Source of the DNA: Bacteroidales bacterium
Lineage (GTDB): Bacteria; Bacteroidota; Bacteroidia; Bacteroidales; P3
Length of the DNA stretch: 19,203 bases
Assembly: GCA_900769785.1 (NCBI GenBank)
Contig: CAAGHV010000089.1
Coordinates: forward strand, 1 to 19,203
Reading direction: 5' to 3'
This document shows positions 1-7,072 of the stretch, in pieces. The stretch's first letter is position 1; the number at the start of each line of letters is the position of its first letter. Under the pieces are notes generated by a model. The model searched no databases. It had not been told where the DNA came from and saw only the letters and a list, made by a program, of their open reading frames with translations. The translations under genes and the position numbers were made by a program.

Positions 1-1
1 A

Positions 2-163
2 ATTATAAGTACACAAGATTCACTATTGCAGACTACAATATACCAATACAAAGAATACCGCAATATACTAGACTCGACCCGCAGAGAAAAACTAAAAGAA
101 ATATATTTGGAAATGTTTCTGTGCAACAGGAAAGACTGTAGAATTCCTAAAAAATGCAAATAA
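2..163 (+). CDS. C-terminal end of an unidentified protein (partial)
   Basis: An open frame enters from the left edge and ends at TAA 161-163. It gives about 53 residues rich in Lys, Arg, Tyr and Ile, with RREKLKEIYLEMF and a basic Cys-containing tail (CNRKDCRIPKKCK). The other frame, from base 1 to TAG 139-141, is also open. I prefer the longer one because it alternates hydrophobic and charged residues like a helix. I do not recognise a family. The fragment is too short to be sure it is a gene. Confidence 0.35.
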   Translation: MISTQDSLLQTTIYQYKEYRNILDSTRREKLKEIYLEMFLCNRKDCRIPKKCK

Positions 164-227
164 AACACCATCATTACTTTTACCCATAATTTATAGATAA
201 CCAATACGATATACCGCCAGAAGTAAG

Positions 228-251
228 AAAAAAAAAAAAAAAAAAAAAAAA
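228..251. repeat. Homopolymer run of 24 A
   Basis: An uninterrupted run of 24 A lies between the left-edge partial gene and the promoter-like sequence of the YiiX-like lipoprotein. It is by far the longest homopolymer in the window. Runs like this are prone to slippage, so the exact length may vary between cells or be a sequencing approximation. An A-tract upstream of a promoter can also bend DNA or raise promoter strength. Confidence 0.9.
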
Positions 252-285
252 GCGTTTTCATATAGTATTTATAAAAAATTTTTTT

Positions 286-293
286 TAATTTTG
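286..293 (+). promoter_or_regulatory. Candidate Bacteroidota -7 box (TAATTTTG) for the YiiX-like gene
   Basis: TAATTTTG fits the Bacteroidota -7 consensus TAnnTTTG exactly. No TTTG lies 19-21 bases upstream, so the -33 half is missing; the 24-A run upstream might compensate. Transcription would start near 298-300 and give a leader of about 90 bases. Confidence 0.4.
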
Positions 294-300
294 CAACATC

Positions 301-355
301 TATGCGTTATGTAATGGTTTTGATAAACACCTATCATTCATAACGTATAGTGTTT
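301..355 (+). promoter_or_regulatory. Leader with two overlapping inverted repeats
   Basis: TATGCGTTATG (301-311) can pair with CATAACGTATA (339-349), 10 of 11 positions. A second stem, AAACA-C-CTAT (325-334) with ATAGTGTTT (347-355) and one bulged C, shares bases 347-349 with the first and is followed by a T-rich stretch. The two stems exclude each other, as in an attenuator, but both are AU-rich and weak. It could instead be a protein-binding dyad. Confidence 0.3.
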
Positions 356-389
356 TTAATCTTATATAATAGTAGATTGAAATTTGCGA

Positions 390-1061
390 ATGTATCTAAG
401 AAACAAAATAAAAGATAATGCACGAATACTTGTTGTACTTATGTTTGTACTAGCAATGGCAGGCTGTAACTGCAACAAGGAAAAACCGTATCCATTACAT
501 TCGGGCGACTTACTGTTTCAAGCGAACAAAAACAGCCGTCTTGTTGACGCAATTATTAACTCCACAACAAGTTTTGATATATTATCTTTCAGCAACGTTG
601 GCATAGTTATCGAAGAGAATTCTAACCTCTATGTTATAGTAGCAAACACCGTGAATGGTGTAGAAATAATGCAATTAGAAACATTCTTAAAAAACTCGGC
701 AACTACAAATGACCATAAACCTATGGTTATAGCCAAACGACTACAAGATACAACATATATTTCAAAATCTGTTAAACGTGCCAAAGCACTAGTAGGAAAA
801 CCTTTTGATATTGCATTTCTACCAAATAATGAAGCTATATATGGCTCTGAATTAGTATATGAAAGTTATCTCGACAATAACAATAATCCATTATTTTCAG
901 CTCATCAAATGTTTTTCAGAGATTCTACGGGTAATACATCTCAACAATGGATTTCATTTTTTGAGTCGTACAACTTAGAAGTACCAATAGGTGAATTTGG
1001 CACCAACCCCAACGATATGGCAAATGAACCTATACTAAAAGAAGTTTACCGGTTCTTCTAA
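390..1061 (+). CDS. YiiX/NlpC-P60-like lipoprotein, probable pseudoenzyme
   Basis: A 223-residue lipoprotein. The signal peptide ends in LAMAGC, so Cys26 would be lipidated. The fold matches the YiiX/YebB permuted NlpC/P60 family: HSGDLLFQ (37-44), a long GIVI strand, GKPFD (136-140), SELVYESYL (153-161) and a GTNPND tail typical of Bacteroidota members. Active relatives normally read FSHVGI and YCSELV. Here these are FSNVGI (Asn69, codon AAC) and YGSELV (Gly152, codon GGC). The usual VIEA is VIVA. The presumed His, Cys and Glu are therefore all replaced while the frame stays intact, which suggests a binding or decoy role rather than hydrolysis. ATG 390 is chosen over the upstream TTG at 384. 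The next gene follows after 29 bases. Confidence 0.85.
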   Translation: MYLRNKIKDNARILVVLMFVLAMAGCNCNKEKPYPLHSGDLLFQANKNSRLVDAIINSTTSFDILSFSNVGIVIEENSNLYVIVANTVNGVEIMQLETFLKNSATTNDHKPMVIAKRLQDTTYISKSVKRAKALVGKPFDIAFLPNNEAIYGSELVYESYLDNNNNPLFSAHQMFFRDSTGNTSQQWISFFESYNLEVPIGEFGTNPNDMANEPILKEVYRFF

Positions 1062-1090
1062 TACTACAATAATAATATATAACACCGTAA

Positions 1091-1771
1091 ATGGACGTAA
1101 TCATTGAAAGACTTTTAGGTATGCAAGACCTGCAGTACCGCGACTTTGTGACTAAACTTACACCATCAATAAACAAGGAAAATATTATTGGTGTACGCAC
1201 TCCACTACTAAAAACCTATGCAAAAGAACTATATAACAGCCCTATAAAAGAATTATTTCTAAAACAACTTCCACACAGATACTACGAAGAAAACAACCTA
1301 CACGCAATACTCATCAAGGAAATTAAAGACATTGATGACGCACTAGAACACGTAAATTCTTTTCTCCCTTATATCGACAATTGGGCCACATGCGATACAT
1401 TATCCCCAAAGATCTTTGCCAAACACCCACAGCAAGTACGCAACAATATTGCTATTTGGGCGACATCGTCACATACTTACACTGTACGTTTTGCAATAGT
1501 AACATTATTGCAGTTTTTCCTTGACGAACATTTTCATAAGTCGGACCTTGAGTTTGTAGCAACAATAAAATCCAACGATTACTATATAAATATGGCCATT
1601 GCATGGTACTACAGTTTTGCCCTTATAAAGCAATATTCCACTACTCTCCCCTTATTGGAAAACCATAATCTCGAGAAATGGATACACAATAAATCAATAC
1701 AAAAAGCAATAGAAAGCTACCGAATCCCCGCCGATAGAAAAGAATACCTTCGACAACTAAAAATACGATAA
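1091..1771 (+). CDS. AlkD-like DNA alkylation repair protein
   Basis: A 226-residue all-helical protein of the AlkD (DNA alkylation repair, HEAT-like repeat) family. Such enzymes remove N3- and N7-alkylated purines without flipping the base. Visible family marks are GVRTP near 34-38, IDNWATCD at 95-102, TVRFAIV at 131-137 and YYINMAIAWYYS at 164-175. Trp98 and Asp102 have the same four-residue spacing as the catalytic Trp and Asp of Bacillus cereus AlkD. The length is normal for the family. It probably shares a transcript with the lipoprotein 29 bases upstream, and it ends one base short of the convergent FAH gene with no visible terminator. Confidence 0.9.
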   Translation: MDVIIERLLGMQDLQYRDFVTKLTPSINKENIIGVRTPLLKTYAKELYNSPIKELFLKQLPHRYYEENNLHAILIKEIKDIDDALEHVNSFLPYIDNWATCDTLSPKIFAKHPQQVRNNIAIWATSSHTYTVRFAIVTLLQFFLDEHFHKSDLEFVATIKSNDYYINMAIAWYYSFALIKQYSTTLPLLENHNLEKWIHNKSIQKAIESYRIPADRKEYLRQLKIR

Positions 1772-1772
1772 C

Positions 1773-2387
1773 CTATTTTATCCTACACTTAAGCATTGGT
1801 TGGTTTTCCAAAAATCCCTCCAATACATCGCCAATCTGTATGCTACCAACTCCTGCAGGCGTACCTGTAAATATATAATCGCCTATCTTCAATGTCATAA
1901 ACCGGGATATATAGGCTATCAGTTCGTCGATACCGAAAATCATATTACCGGTATAACCATGTTGTACCATCGTATCATTCTTGCGCAGTTCAAAGTTCAA
2001 TTCTTGAATACCTTTACCTACCTCGCTGAGTGGTACAAACTCGCTTACCACAGCCGAATCGTCGAAACCTTTTGCCATAGTCCAAGGATTACCTTTATTT
2101 ATAGCTTGCCGTTGCAGGTCTCTGGCTGTAAAATCTATTCCCAAAGCCACTTCGTTGTAATATTTATATGCAAACTTTGGTTGTATGTTTTTACCCAAAC
2201 GATTAATACGCACCACTACTTCCAACTCGTAATCTATCTCTGTTGAGAAGTCTGGGTAAAAAAACGGTTGTCCACGTTGCAAAATAGCACTATCGGGTTT
2301 GATAAAAAACAATGGATTTTCGGGTCGTTCGTGATTCAGTTCCTTTATATGCTCAGCATAATTTCGGCCTATACAAATAATTTTCAT
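1773..2387 (-). CDS. Fumarylacetoacetate hydrolase (FAH) family protein
   Basis: A 204-residue single-domain FAH-family enzyme, a class that cleaves or decarboxylates 2-oxo acids such as acylpyruvates. The start MKIICIGRNY.EH is typical. The metal site is visible as DYELE (Glu54, Glu56) and GIDFTARD (Asp85). NKGNPWTMAKGFD (98-109) and GTPAGVG (175-181) are the other conserved blocks. The substrate cannot be read from the sequence; acylpyruvase or oxaloacetate decarboxylase activity is a reasonable guess. It is the last gene of the kdsA operon, two bases after the exonuclease stop. Confidence 0.9.
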   Translation of the reverse strand: MKIICIGRNYAEHIKELNHERPENPLFFIKPDSAILQRGQPFFYPDFSTEIDYELEVVVRINRLGKNIQPKFAYKYYNEVALGIDFTARDLQRQAINKGNPWTMAKGFDDSAVVSEFVPLSEVGKGIQELNFELRKNDTMVQHGYTGNMIFGIDELIAYISRFMTLKIGDYIFTGTPAGVGSIQIGDVLEGFLENQPMLKCRIK

Positions 2388-2389
2388 AT

Positions 2390-3220
2390 CTAGAATAATT
2401 TTGCTTGAGCGCCTTTCACAAACTTGGAACGCAAACGTATATCAGTTATAACCCTTTTGGTGCTAAGTGGGAAATCGGCTTTCATCATCCAATCATAGTA
2501 TGCCGGTTCTATTTCAAACACCTCTTCCACCACCTTACCTTTGTATTTACCAAAATTGAAAATTTCCTTACCATCTTTGTTGAAACCTAGGTGTCCCACC
2601 AAGTCGGCCCATTGCGAGTAACATGTAAACTCCTGCAGTTTACGCATATCGTTCACTATAGGATATGAAATATTACCATCTTTATCTTCGTATTCCACGC
2701 CATTATAACGTTCTATCTGAGCCAACAATATTTCGTATGTAGCCATTGTATCGGCTTCGGCCGAGTGTGCATTATCCAAGTTTTTCCCACAATAGAATTT
2801 ATAAGCAGCTTTGAGTGTACGTGGTTCCATTTTATGGAAAATATTTTGCACATCGATAGTCTTGCGGTTGGTTATATCAAAGTTGATACCTACTCTAAGA
2901 AATTCTTCCACTAACAAAGGTATATCAAACTTATTGGAGTTATATCCTGCCAAATCACTGTCACCAATATAGTTTGAAATCTCTGCCGCAAGTTCTTTGA
3001 AAGTGGGTTTATCACGCACCATTTCATCGGTTATCCCATGAATATCTATCGATTGCTGAGGAATAGTCATTCCGGGATTTACTCGGTGTACAAGGCTCGA
3101 CACTTCGCCATTTATTTCCACCTTTAGTAAACATATTTCCACAATTCGGTCGCTACCTACCTGTACTCCTGTTGTTTCCAAGTCAAAAAACACTAACGGT
3201 TTTGTTAGATTCAGTTTCAT
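2390..3220 (-). CDS. DEDDh 3'-5' exonuclease (DnaQ-like) with a C-terminal GKYKG domain
   Basis: 276 residues. The first ~170 form an RNase T/DnaQ-like exonuclease with every catalytic residue visible: FFDLETTG (Asp13, Glu15), NKFDIPLL (Asp99) and AHSAEAD (His152, Asp157). The start LVFFDLETTGVQVGSDRIVEI is typical of polymerase III epsilon-like exonucleases. After a linker, FNFGKYKGKVVEEV (221-234) and EPAYYDWM (238-245) match the small DUF3820-type domain often fused to such exonucleases in Bacteroidota. It is more likely a stand-alone repair or RNA-processing nuclease than the replicative proofreading subunit. It lies 33 bases after kdsA and is probably co-transcribed with it. Confidence 0.9.
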   Translation of the reverse strand: MKLNLTKPLVFFDLETTGVQVGSDRIVEICLLKVEINGEVSSLVHRVNPGMTIPQQSIDIHGITDEMVRDKPTFKELAAEISNYIGDSDLAGYNSNKFDIPLLVEEFLRVGINFDITNRKTIDVQNIFHKMEPRTLKAAYKFYCGKNLDNAHSAEADTMATYEILLAQIERYNGVEYEDKDGNISYPIVNDMRKLQEFTCYSQWADLVGHLGFNKDGKEIFNFGKYKGKVVEEVFEIEPAYYDWMMKADFPLSTKRVITDIRLRSKFVKGAQAKLF

Positions 3221-3253
3221 AATAGTATTTATGATGTTATTGTTGTATATAAT

Positions 3254-4081
3254 CTATTCTATTGCTGTATTTGCAGCCTTATGTATTACCAATAAACGTT
3301 TTAGCAATGCTTCTGCCAAATCGAGGTGCAACATATTGGCTCCATCACTTTTTGCATATAGCGGATATGGATGTGTTTCCATAAATATTCCATCTACACC
3401 TACAGCTACAGCGGCACGTGCTATTGTTTCTATCATCTCAGGATTTCCACCTGTAACGCCAGCTGTTTGATTGGGTTTTTGCAGTGAATGTGTTATATCC
3501 ATCACCACCGGCACATCATTGTTTTTCATGGTTGGTATAGCTCTATAGTCCACCACAAGATCTTGATATCCAAAAGTTGTTCCACGTTCGGTAAGCATAA
3601 TATCGTTTCCGCCATAGTATCGCACTTTATCTACAGCATGTTTCATTGCTTCGGGACTTAGAAACTGCCCCTTCTTTATGTTCACCACCTTACCGGTATG
3701 TGCTGCAGCTTCCAAAAGAGACGTTTGCCTACACAAGAATGCCGGTATCTGCAACACATCTACATAGTGTGCGGCCATCTCGGCTTCAGTTTCGGTATGT
3801 ATATCGGTAACTGTGGGCACATTATATTTCTCACCTATCTCTTTGAGCAACTCCAAACCTTCCCAATCGCCAATACCTGTAAACGAATCAACACGCGAAC
3901 GGTTGGCTTTGCGATACGACGCCTTGAAAAGAAAAGGTATATGCAATCTATCGGTAATATCCACCAAACGTTCCACTATCTCGATAGGTATAACCTTATC
4001 TTCTATCACACACGGACCTGCTATAAGGAAAAAATTTCCTGTTTCGGTATATTTCAGTTTCGGCACATTGGGGTATGTCAT
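3254..4081 (-). CDS. kdsA: 3-deoxy-8-phosphooctulonate (KDO-8-phosphate) synthase
   Basis: A 275-residue enzyme joining phosphoenolpyruvate to arabinose-5-phosphate, giving KDO-8-phosphate for lipopolysaccharide in the cytoplasm. Diagnostic blocks are LIAGPCVIED, FKASYRKANRSRVDSF, TDIHTETEA, IPAFLCRQT and DITHSLQKPNQ. It belongs to the metal-dependent class: Cys24 in AGPC replaces the Asn of the E. coli enzyme, and His198, Glu235 and Asp246 have the same 37- and 11-residue spacings as the metal ligands of the Aquifex enzyme. It leads an operon with the exonuclease and FAH genes. A consensus promoter lies 58-88 bases upstream of the start codon. Confidence 0.97.
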   Translation of the reverse strand: MTYPNVPKLKYTETGNFFLIAGPCVIEDKVIPIEIVERLVDITDRLHIPFLFKASYRKANRSRVDSFTGIGDWEGLELLKEIGEKYNVPTVTDIHTETEAEMAAHYVDVLQIPAFLCRQTSLLEAAAHTGKVVNIKKGQFLSPEAMKHAVDKVRYYGGNDIMLTERGTTFGYQDLVVDYRAIPTMKNNDVPVVMDITHSLQKPNQTAGVTGGNPEMIETIARAAVAVGVDGIFMETHPYPLYAKSDGANMLHLDLAEALLKRLLVIHKAANTAIE

Positions 4082-4138
4082 ACTATTTCTGTTTATTTAA
4101 TTCTATTATATAGTTTATATTGTTCGAAAAACATTTTG

Positions 4139-4169
4139 CAAAAGTACAACTTTTTTCTGTAATAACAAA
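4139..4169 (-). promoter_or_regulatory. Bacteroidota promoter of the kdsA operon
   Basis: On the minus strand TTTG (4169-4166), a spacer of exactly 19 bases, then TACTTTTG (4146-4139). This matches the Bacteroidota sigma-ABfr consensus TTTG-N19-TAnnTTTG at every fixed position. Transcription would start near 4132, leaving a leader of about 50 bases before the kdsA start. Confidence 0.8.
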
Positions 4170-4216
4170 CTATCTATCCAACTTATGAGAAATGTAACAA
4201 ATCATCACAAATCACC

Positions 4217-4990
4217 TTACATTATATCTAGCACCATCATCAGCACAAAACCAAGGGCAACACCTATAGTACCAATATTAGAGTGGTCGCCGTTTTGCGA
4301 TTCGGGTATCAGCTCTTCCACCACCACATATATCATTGCACCGGCCGAGAATGCCAGCAGATATGGAAAGATAGGCATCATAAGGTCTATAAGCGCTATG
4401 GTGATTATGGCTGCTATGGGTTCAACCATTCCCGATAGGGCACCATAGCCAAAGGCTTTTTTGCGACTCATACCTTCGCTACGCAGCGGCATGGAAATGA
4501 TAGCACCTTCGGGAAAATTTTGTATGGCTATGCCTATAGATAGGGTTATAGCACCGGCTATGGTAATAGCCGTTTGTCCGCTTATGGCACCGGCCAATAC
4601 CACTCCCACTGCCATACCTTCGGGTATGTTGTGAAGGGTAACGGCAAACATCAGCATTGTGCTACGGCCCAGCTTGCTTTTCATACCTTCGGGCTTGTCG
4701 GAGCCAAGGTGGAGGTGAGGTATTACGGTATCGAGCAGCAGCAAGAAGCCCATACCACCCAAAAAACCTATGGCAGGAGGCAACCAAGCGTATTGGCTTT
4801 GAGTTTCCGAAACCTCTATGGCCGGTATAAGCAACGACCATACCGAGGCTGCTATCATTACCCCCGAAGCAAAACCAAGCAGAAACTTTTGAAACTTGTT
4901 CCCCATCTTATCGCGGAGCAAAAACACAGTGGCAGCTCCCAGCAATGTTCCCATAAAGGGTATAAGCAATCCTATAGTTATTGTATCCAT
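4217..4990 (-). CDS. ZIP-family metal (zinc/divalent cation) transporter
   Basis: A 257-residue inner-membrane protein with about eight hydrophobic segments. It belongs to the ZIP family (GufA-like, as in bacterial ZupT relatives), which imports Zn2+ and similar ions. The two metal-binding helices are plain: TLHNIPEGMAVG (118-129) and IQNFPEGAII (156-165). ALSGMVEPIAA (184-194) and VVVEELIPE (222-230) are also typical. The variable loop PHLHLGSDKPEGMKSK holds two histidines. It appears to be a single-gene unit. Its upstream region has a -7-like TACTTTTG at 5125-5118 with no -33 box, inside the 22-bp repeat array. Confidence 0.95.
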   Translation of the reverse strand: MDTITIGLLIPFMGTLLGAATVFLLRDKMGNKFQKFLLGFASGVMIAASVWSLLIPAIEVSETQSQYAWLPPAIGFLGGMGFLLLLDTVIPHLHLGSDKPEGMKSKLGRSTMLMFAVTLHNIPEGMAVGVVLAGAISGQTAITIAGAITLSIGIAIQNFPEGAIISMPLRSEGMSRKKAFGYGALSGMVEPIAAIITIALIDLMMPIFPYLLAFSAGAMIYVVVEELIPESQNGDHSNIGTIGVALGFVLMMVLDIM

Positions 4991-5050
4991 ATATTCGAGT
5001 TTTGATTAATAACATATCGTAAACGAAATTTGCTTCGGAAAATTGTACAA

Positions 5051-5275
5051 AAGTTTCTACCAAATGTGCTATAAAAAACTATACGGTTTACGATCCAAAA
5101 CTCCTATACTTACGGGTCAAAAGTATGGGAGTTTTGATGTCTAACTCCCATGGTTACGCCCCCTAAGTATGGCACTTACAAATGCCAAGTGTAATGGCTC
5201 TTCGCTACAAGTTATCCATATTTGATTATCAAAGTGTTGAAAAAGAAAACTGCAAGCCTACAATACAGCAGACTT
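5051..5275. repeat. Degenerate 22-bp periodic array A
   Basis: Units opening with A-tract plus G or C recur at G/C positions 5079, 5101, 5123, 5145, 5167, 5189 and 5211, exactly 22 bases apart. 5234 and 5256 continue the series with one 23-base step. Four units (from 5077, 5099, 5143, 5165) also carry TTACG or TTACA at the same offset. The units at 5099-5128 and 5143-5172 agree at about 22 of 30 bases. Units 5096-5111 and 5121-5136 form a 16-bp inverted repeat with one mismatch. The array fills the gap between the ZIP gene and the cysteine-rich lipoprotein gene. No ORF explains it. Confidence 0.75.
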
Positions 5276-5279
5276 GCAG
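5239..5279 (-). terminator. Rho-independent terminator of the thioredoxin-lipoprotein operon
   Basis: Read on the minus strand, CTGCAAG (5279-5273) pairs perfectly with CTTGCAG (5256-5250) over a 16-base loop. It is followed at once by TTTTCTTTTTC (5249-5239). It sits 31 bases after the stop of the cysteine-rich lipoprotein gene. Confidence 0.8.
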
Positions 5280-5309
5280 CTATAATAGTGTATATTTATA
5301 AAGTAATGC

Positions 5310-5939
5310 TTACAAGCATCTGATAAGCCCGGCTTTGTTGTGATGCGGTACCGAAGTAAAACACGTCATAGTACCTCCTTGTTCGAGGTTAAGTGCGGTA
5401 TTGTATATCCCATAGCGGTTGCCTACAACGGTATCCAACTTCATCGGACATTGGTAGATTCCAAGTTTCGGATTTGCGTTAAGGTCTATCACAAAAGTAA
5501 GCCATTGATCGGGCATCCCGGTGTTTTCGGGGAAGTGTATTACGTAGCCTTCCTTTAAGCAGTCATATACTGTATCGTTCTCCCTCAGTGGTATAAGCAG
5601 CTCTTCTATACTGCAAATATCCTTTAGGTTGTGTATGTCGCAGTGGTGTTTTTCGGAATAGTATGGTATAAAACCAAACAATGGTTCGTTGTCTATTTCT
5701 TTGTAGCATATTTTTTCAACAGTATATACCCGTCCGGGTTTACATTTTTTAGCCAACTCTCCTAGTATTCCTTCGTCGCGGCTTGTCAGCTTGGGGGCTT
5801 TTTCTTCTACCAGAACCGGTTCGCCGGTCCACTCCACTGTTTCGGTTTTTATTTCGCATTCGTTTCTATTGCCACACGATACCATGCCACTCAATACCAT
5901 TATTGCCATAGCTGCAACTATCAATATTTGTTTCTTCAT
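5310..5939 (-). CDS. Cysteine-rich lipoprotein of unknown function
   Basis: A 209-residue protein with a lipoprotein signal ending VLSGMVSC, predicting lipidation at Cys22. I recognise no family. The mature part holds nine further cysteines (contexts NEC, KKC, KIC, HHC, DIC, YDC, YQC, MTC, IRC), far more than neighbouring proteins, and ends IRCL. It starts 21 bases after the stop of an exported protein with a thioredoxin domain, and a terminator follows, so the two form an operon. The pairing suggests a lipoprotein whose disulfides are made or reduced by that thioredoxin. This is an inference from context only. Confidence 0.75.
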   Translation of the reverse strand: MKKQILIVAAMAIMVLSGMVSCGNRNECEIKTETVEWTGEPVLVEEKAPKLTSRDEGILGELAKKCKPGRVYTVEKICYKEIDNEPLFGFIPYYSEKHHCDIHNLKDICSIEELLIPLRENDTVYDCLKEGYVIHFPENTGMPDQWLTFVIDLNANPKLGIYQCPMKLDTVVGNRYGIYNTALNLEQGGTMTCFTSVPHHNKAGLIRCL

Positions 5940-5960
5940 TGTTTTGATGTTATTTATTAG

Positions 5961-6995
5961 TTATTTAATTATTTCTTTTATTTTTTGCCATATAACCTCT
6001 TCGGTGTTTTGGAAGTCGGCACCTACCAGCCGGCCTATCTCTTTGCCGTTCTTCATTACCACTACCATGGGTATAAACTCGGCTTTGTATTCCTTCGCCA
6101 ACGATTTGCATTTATCCACATCCAGTTTCAGCACCTTCACCTCGTTGGCATGTTTTTGGGCAATGGCTTCCATTTTTGGGGCAGGCACTTGGCATGGAGC
6201 ACACCATGTGGCCCAGAAATCTACAAGCACTATGCCGTCTTTGATGTCGTTTTCGAATGTGCTTTCGGAGGTTTCAACCATGTATTTAGTTGTTGATGTT
6301 GTCGAGGCTGCAGGCTTTGTATCTTTCTTTTGGCTGCTTGGTTGTGGTAGTACAAATATGCTGTCGGGCACATCCATCTCCTCGATCGATACAAGTTGTT
6401 GCGTACTTCCCATTTTTATCTTGCCTCGTTTCATTACACCGATGTTTTTTATGTCCAATCCTTTTCCCGATGGCGACTGCTCATTACGTACATTTACCGT
6501 GGTATCTATCCATGTTGTGTCTGTGAACGACATGGATCCATCTTCACTAGAGGATATTATTTTTACACACTTTCGGCCATCGACAGTATCGAGGTCATGG
6601 TATATCATACTTGTACGATTACATACTATATCATCTTCCATACTATCTTTGGTATCTAAACGTGTACATAGTTGCCCATCCACAGTGTCTATACCATAAT
6701 ATATAGTATCTGTCTTCCGATAAAAATTTCCCAAAGTATCTATTGAAATTATTTTATCTTTCGACTTCATTATGCTATAACTCTCATTCCTGTCGGCAAA
6801 ATGAATAGTTTTCAGCATCATAGTGTTATATACATAGCTACCGTCGGCACGGTAATACACCACATTGGTAGTACTGCCGGCACCAAAGCCATTTATCGAC
6901 ATTTGGTACGTTGCCTTGCCTTCAAAATATTTTTGCCCCATGGCACTGCTGCCTATCAGCACGGCAATAATCATTATTGTAAGTTTTTTCATCAT
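5961..6995 (-). CDS. Exported protein with N-terminal beta domain and C-terminal thioredoxin domain
   Basis: 344 residues. A signal peptide (MMKKLTIMIIAVLIGSSAMG) without lipobox predicts release into the periplasm. Residues ~21-220 resemble the beta-rich GLPGLI/DUF4412-type regions of Bacteroidota and carry an internal repeat, DTVDGQLC (103-110) and DTVDGRKC (136-143), each with one Cys. A Ser/Thr/Lys-rich linker leads to a full thioredoxin domain: VDFWATWCAPCQ (258-269, active pair Cys265/Cys268) and cis-Pro309 in FIPM. A periplasmic disulfide role is likely. Start at residue 1 or 2 cannot be decided. Upstream I find no consensus promoter; the gap holds 22-bp repeat array B. Confidence 0.85.
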   Translation of the reverse strand: MMKKLTIMIIAVLIGSSAMGQKYFEGKATYQMSINGFGAGSTTNVVYYRADGSYVYNTMMLKTIHFADRNESYSIMKSKDKIISIDTLGNFYRKTDTIYYGIDTVDGQLCTRLDTKDSMEDDIVCNRTSMIYHDLDTVDGRKCVKIISSSEDGSMSFTDTTWIDTTVNVRNEQSPSGKGLDIKNIGVMKRGKIKMGSTQQLVSIEEMDVPDSIFVLPQPSSQKKDTKPAASTTSTTKYMVETSESTFENDIKDGIVLVDFWATWCAPCQVPAPKMEAIAQKHANEVKVLKLDVDKCKSLAKEYKAEFIPMVVVMKNGKEIGRLVGADFQNTEEVIWQKIKEIIK

Positions 6996-7072
6996 AGTTT
7001 TGGTTGTTTTGTGTTTAAGCTACATATTGGCGTAGCGGTTAATAAAATGTGTTTTTATGCTTGAAGAATTTG

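Noticed and set aside
384..389. TTG 384 as the start of the YiiX-like gene
   Set aside because: ATG 390 is in frame, gives a normal lipoprotein signal and needs no rare start codon.
5118..5125. -7 box TACTTTTG as the ZIP promoter
   Set aside because: It matches the -7 consensus but has no -33 box at 19-21 bases, and it lies inside a repeat unit where A-tract plus GTA recurs, so it may be coincidence.
5051..5275. CRISPR array
   Set aside because: Units are only 22 bp, are highly degenerate over their full length and show no separate conserved repeat and variable spacer; no cas gene is present.
5791..6699. 302-residue plus-strand ORF
   Set aside because: It is antisense to the exported thioredoxin and the lipoprotein genes, both of which have clear signal peptides or domains; its Ser/Phe-rich sequence is a reverse-strand shadow.
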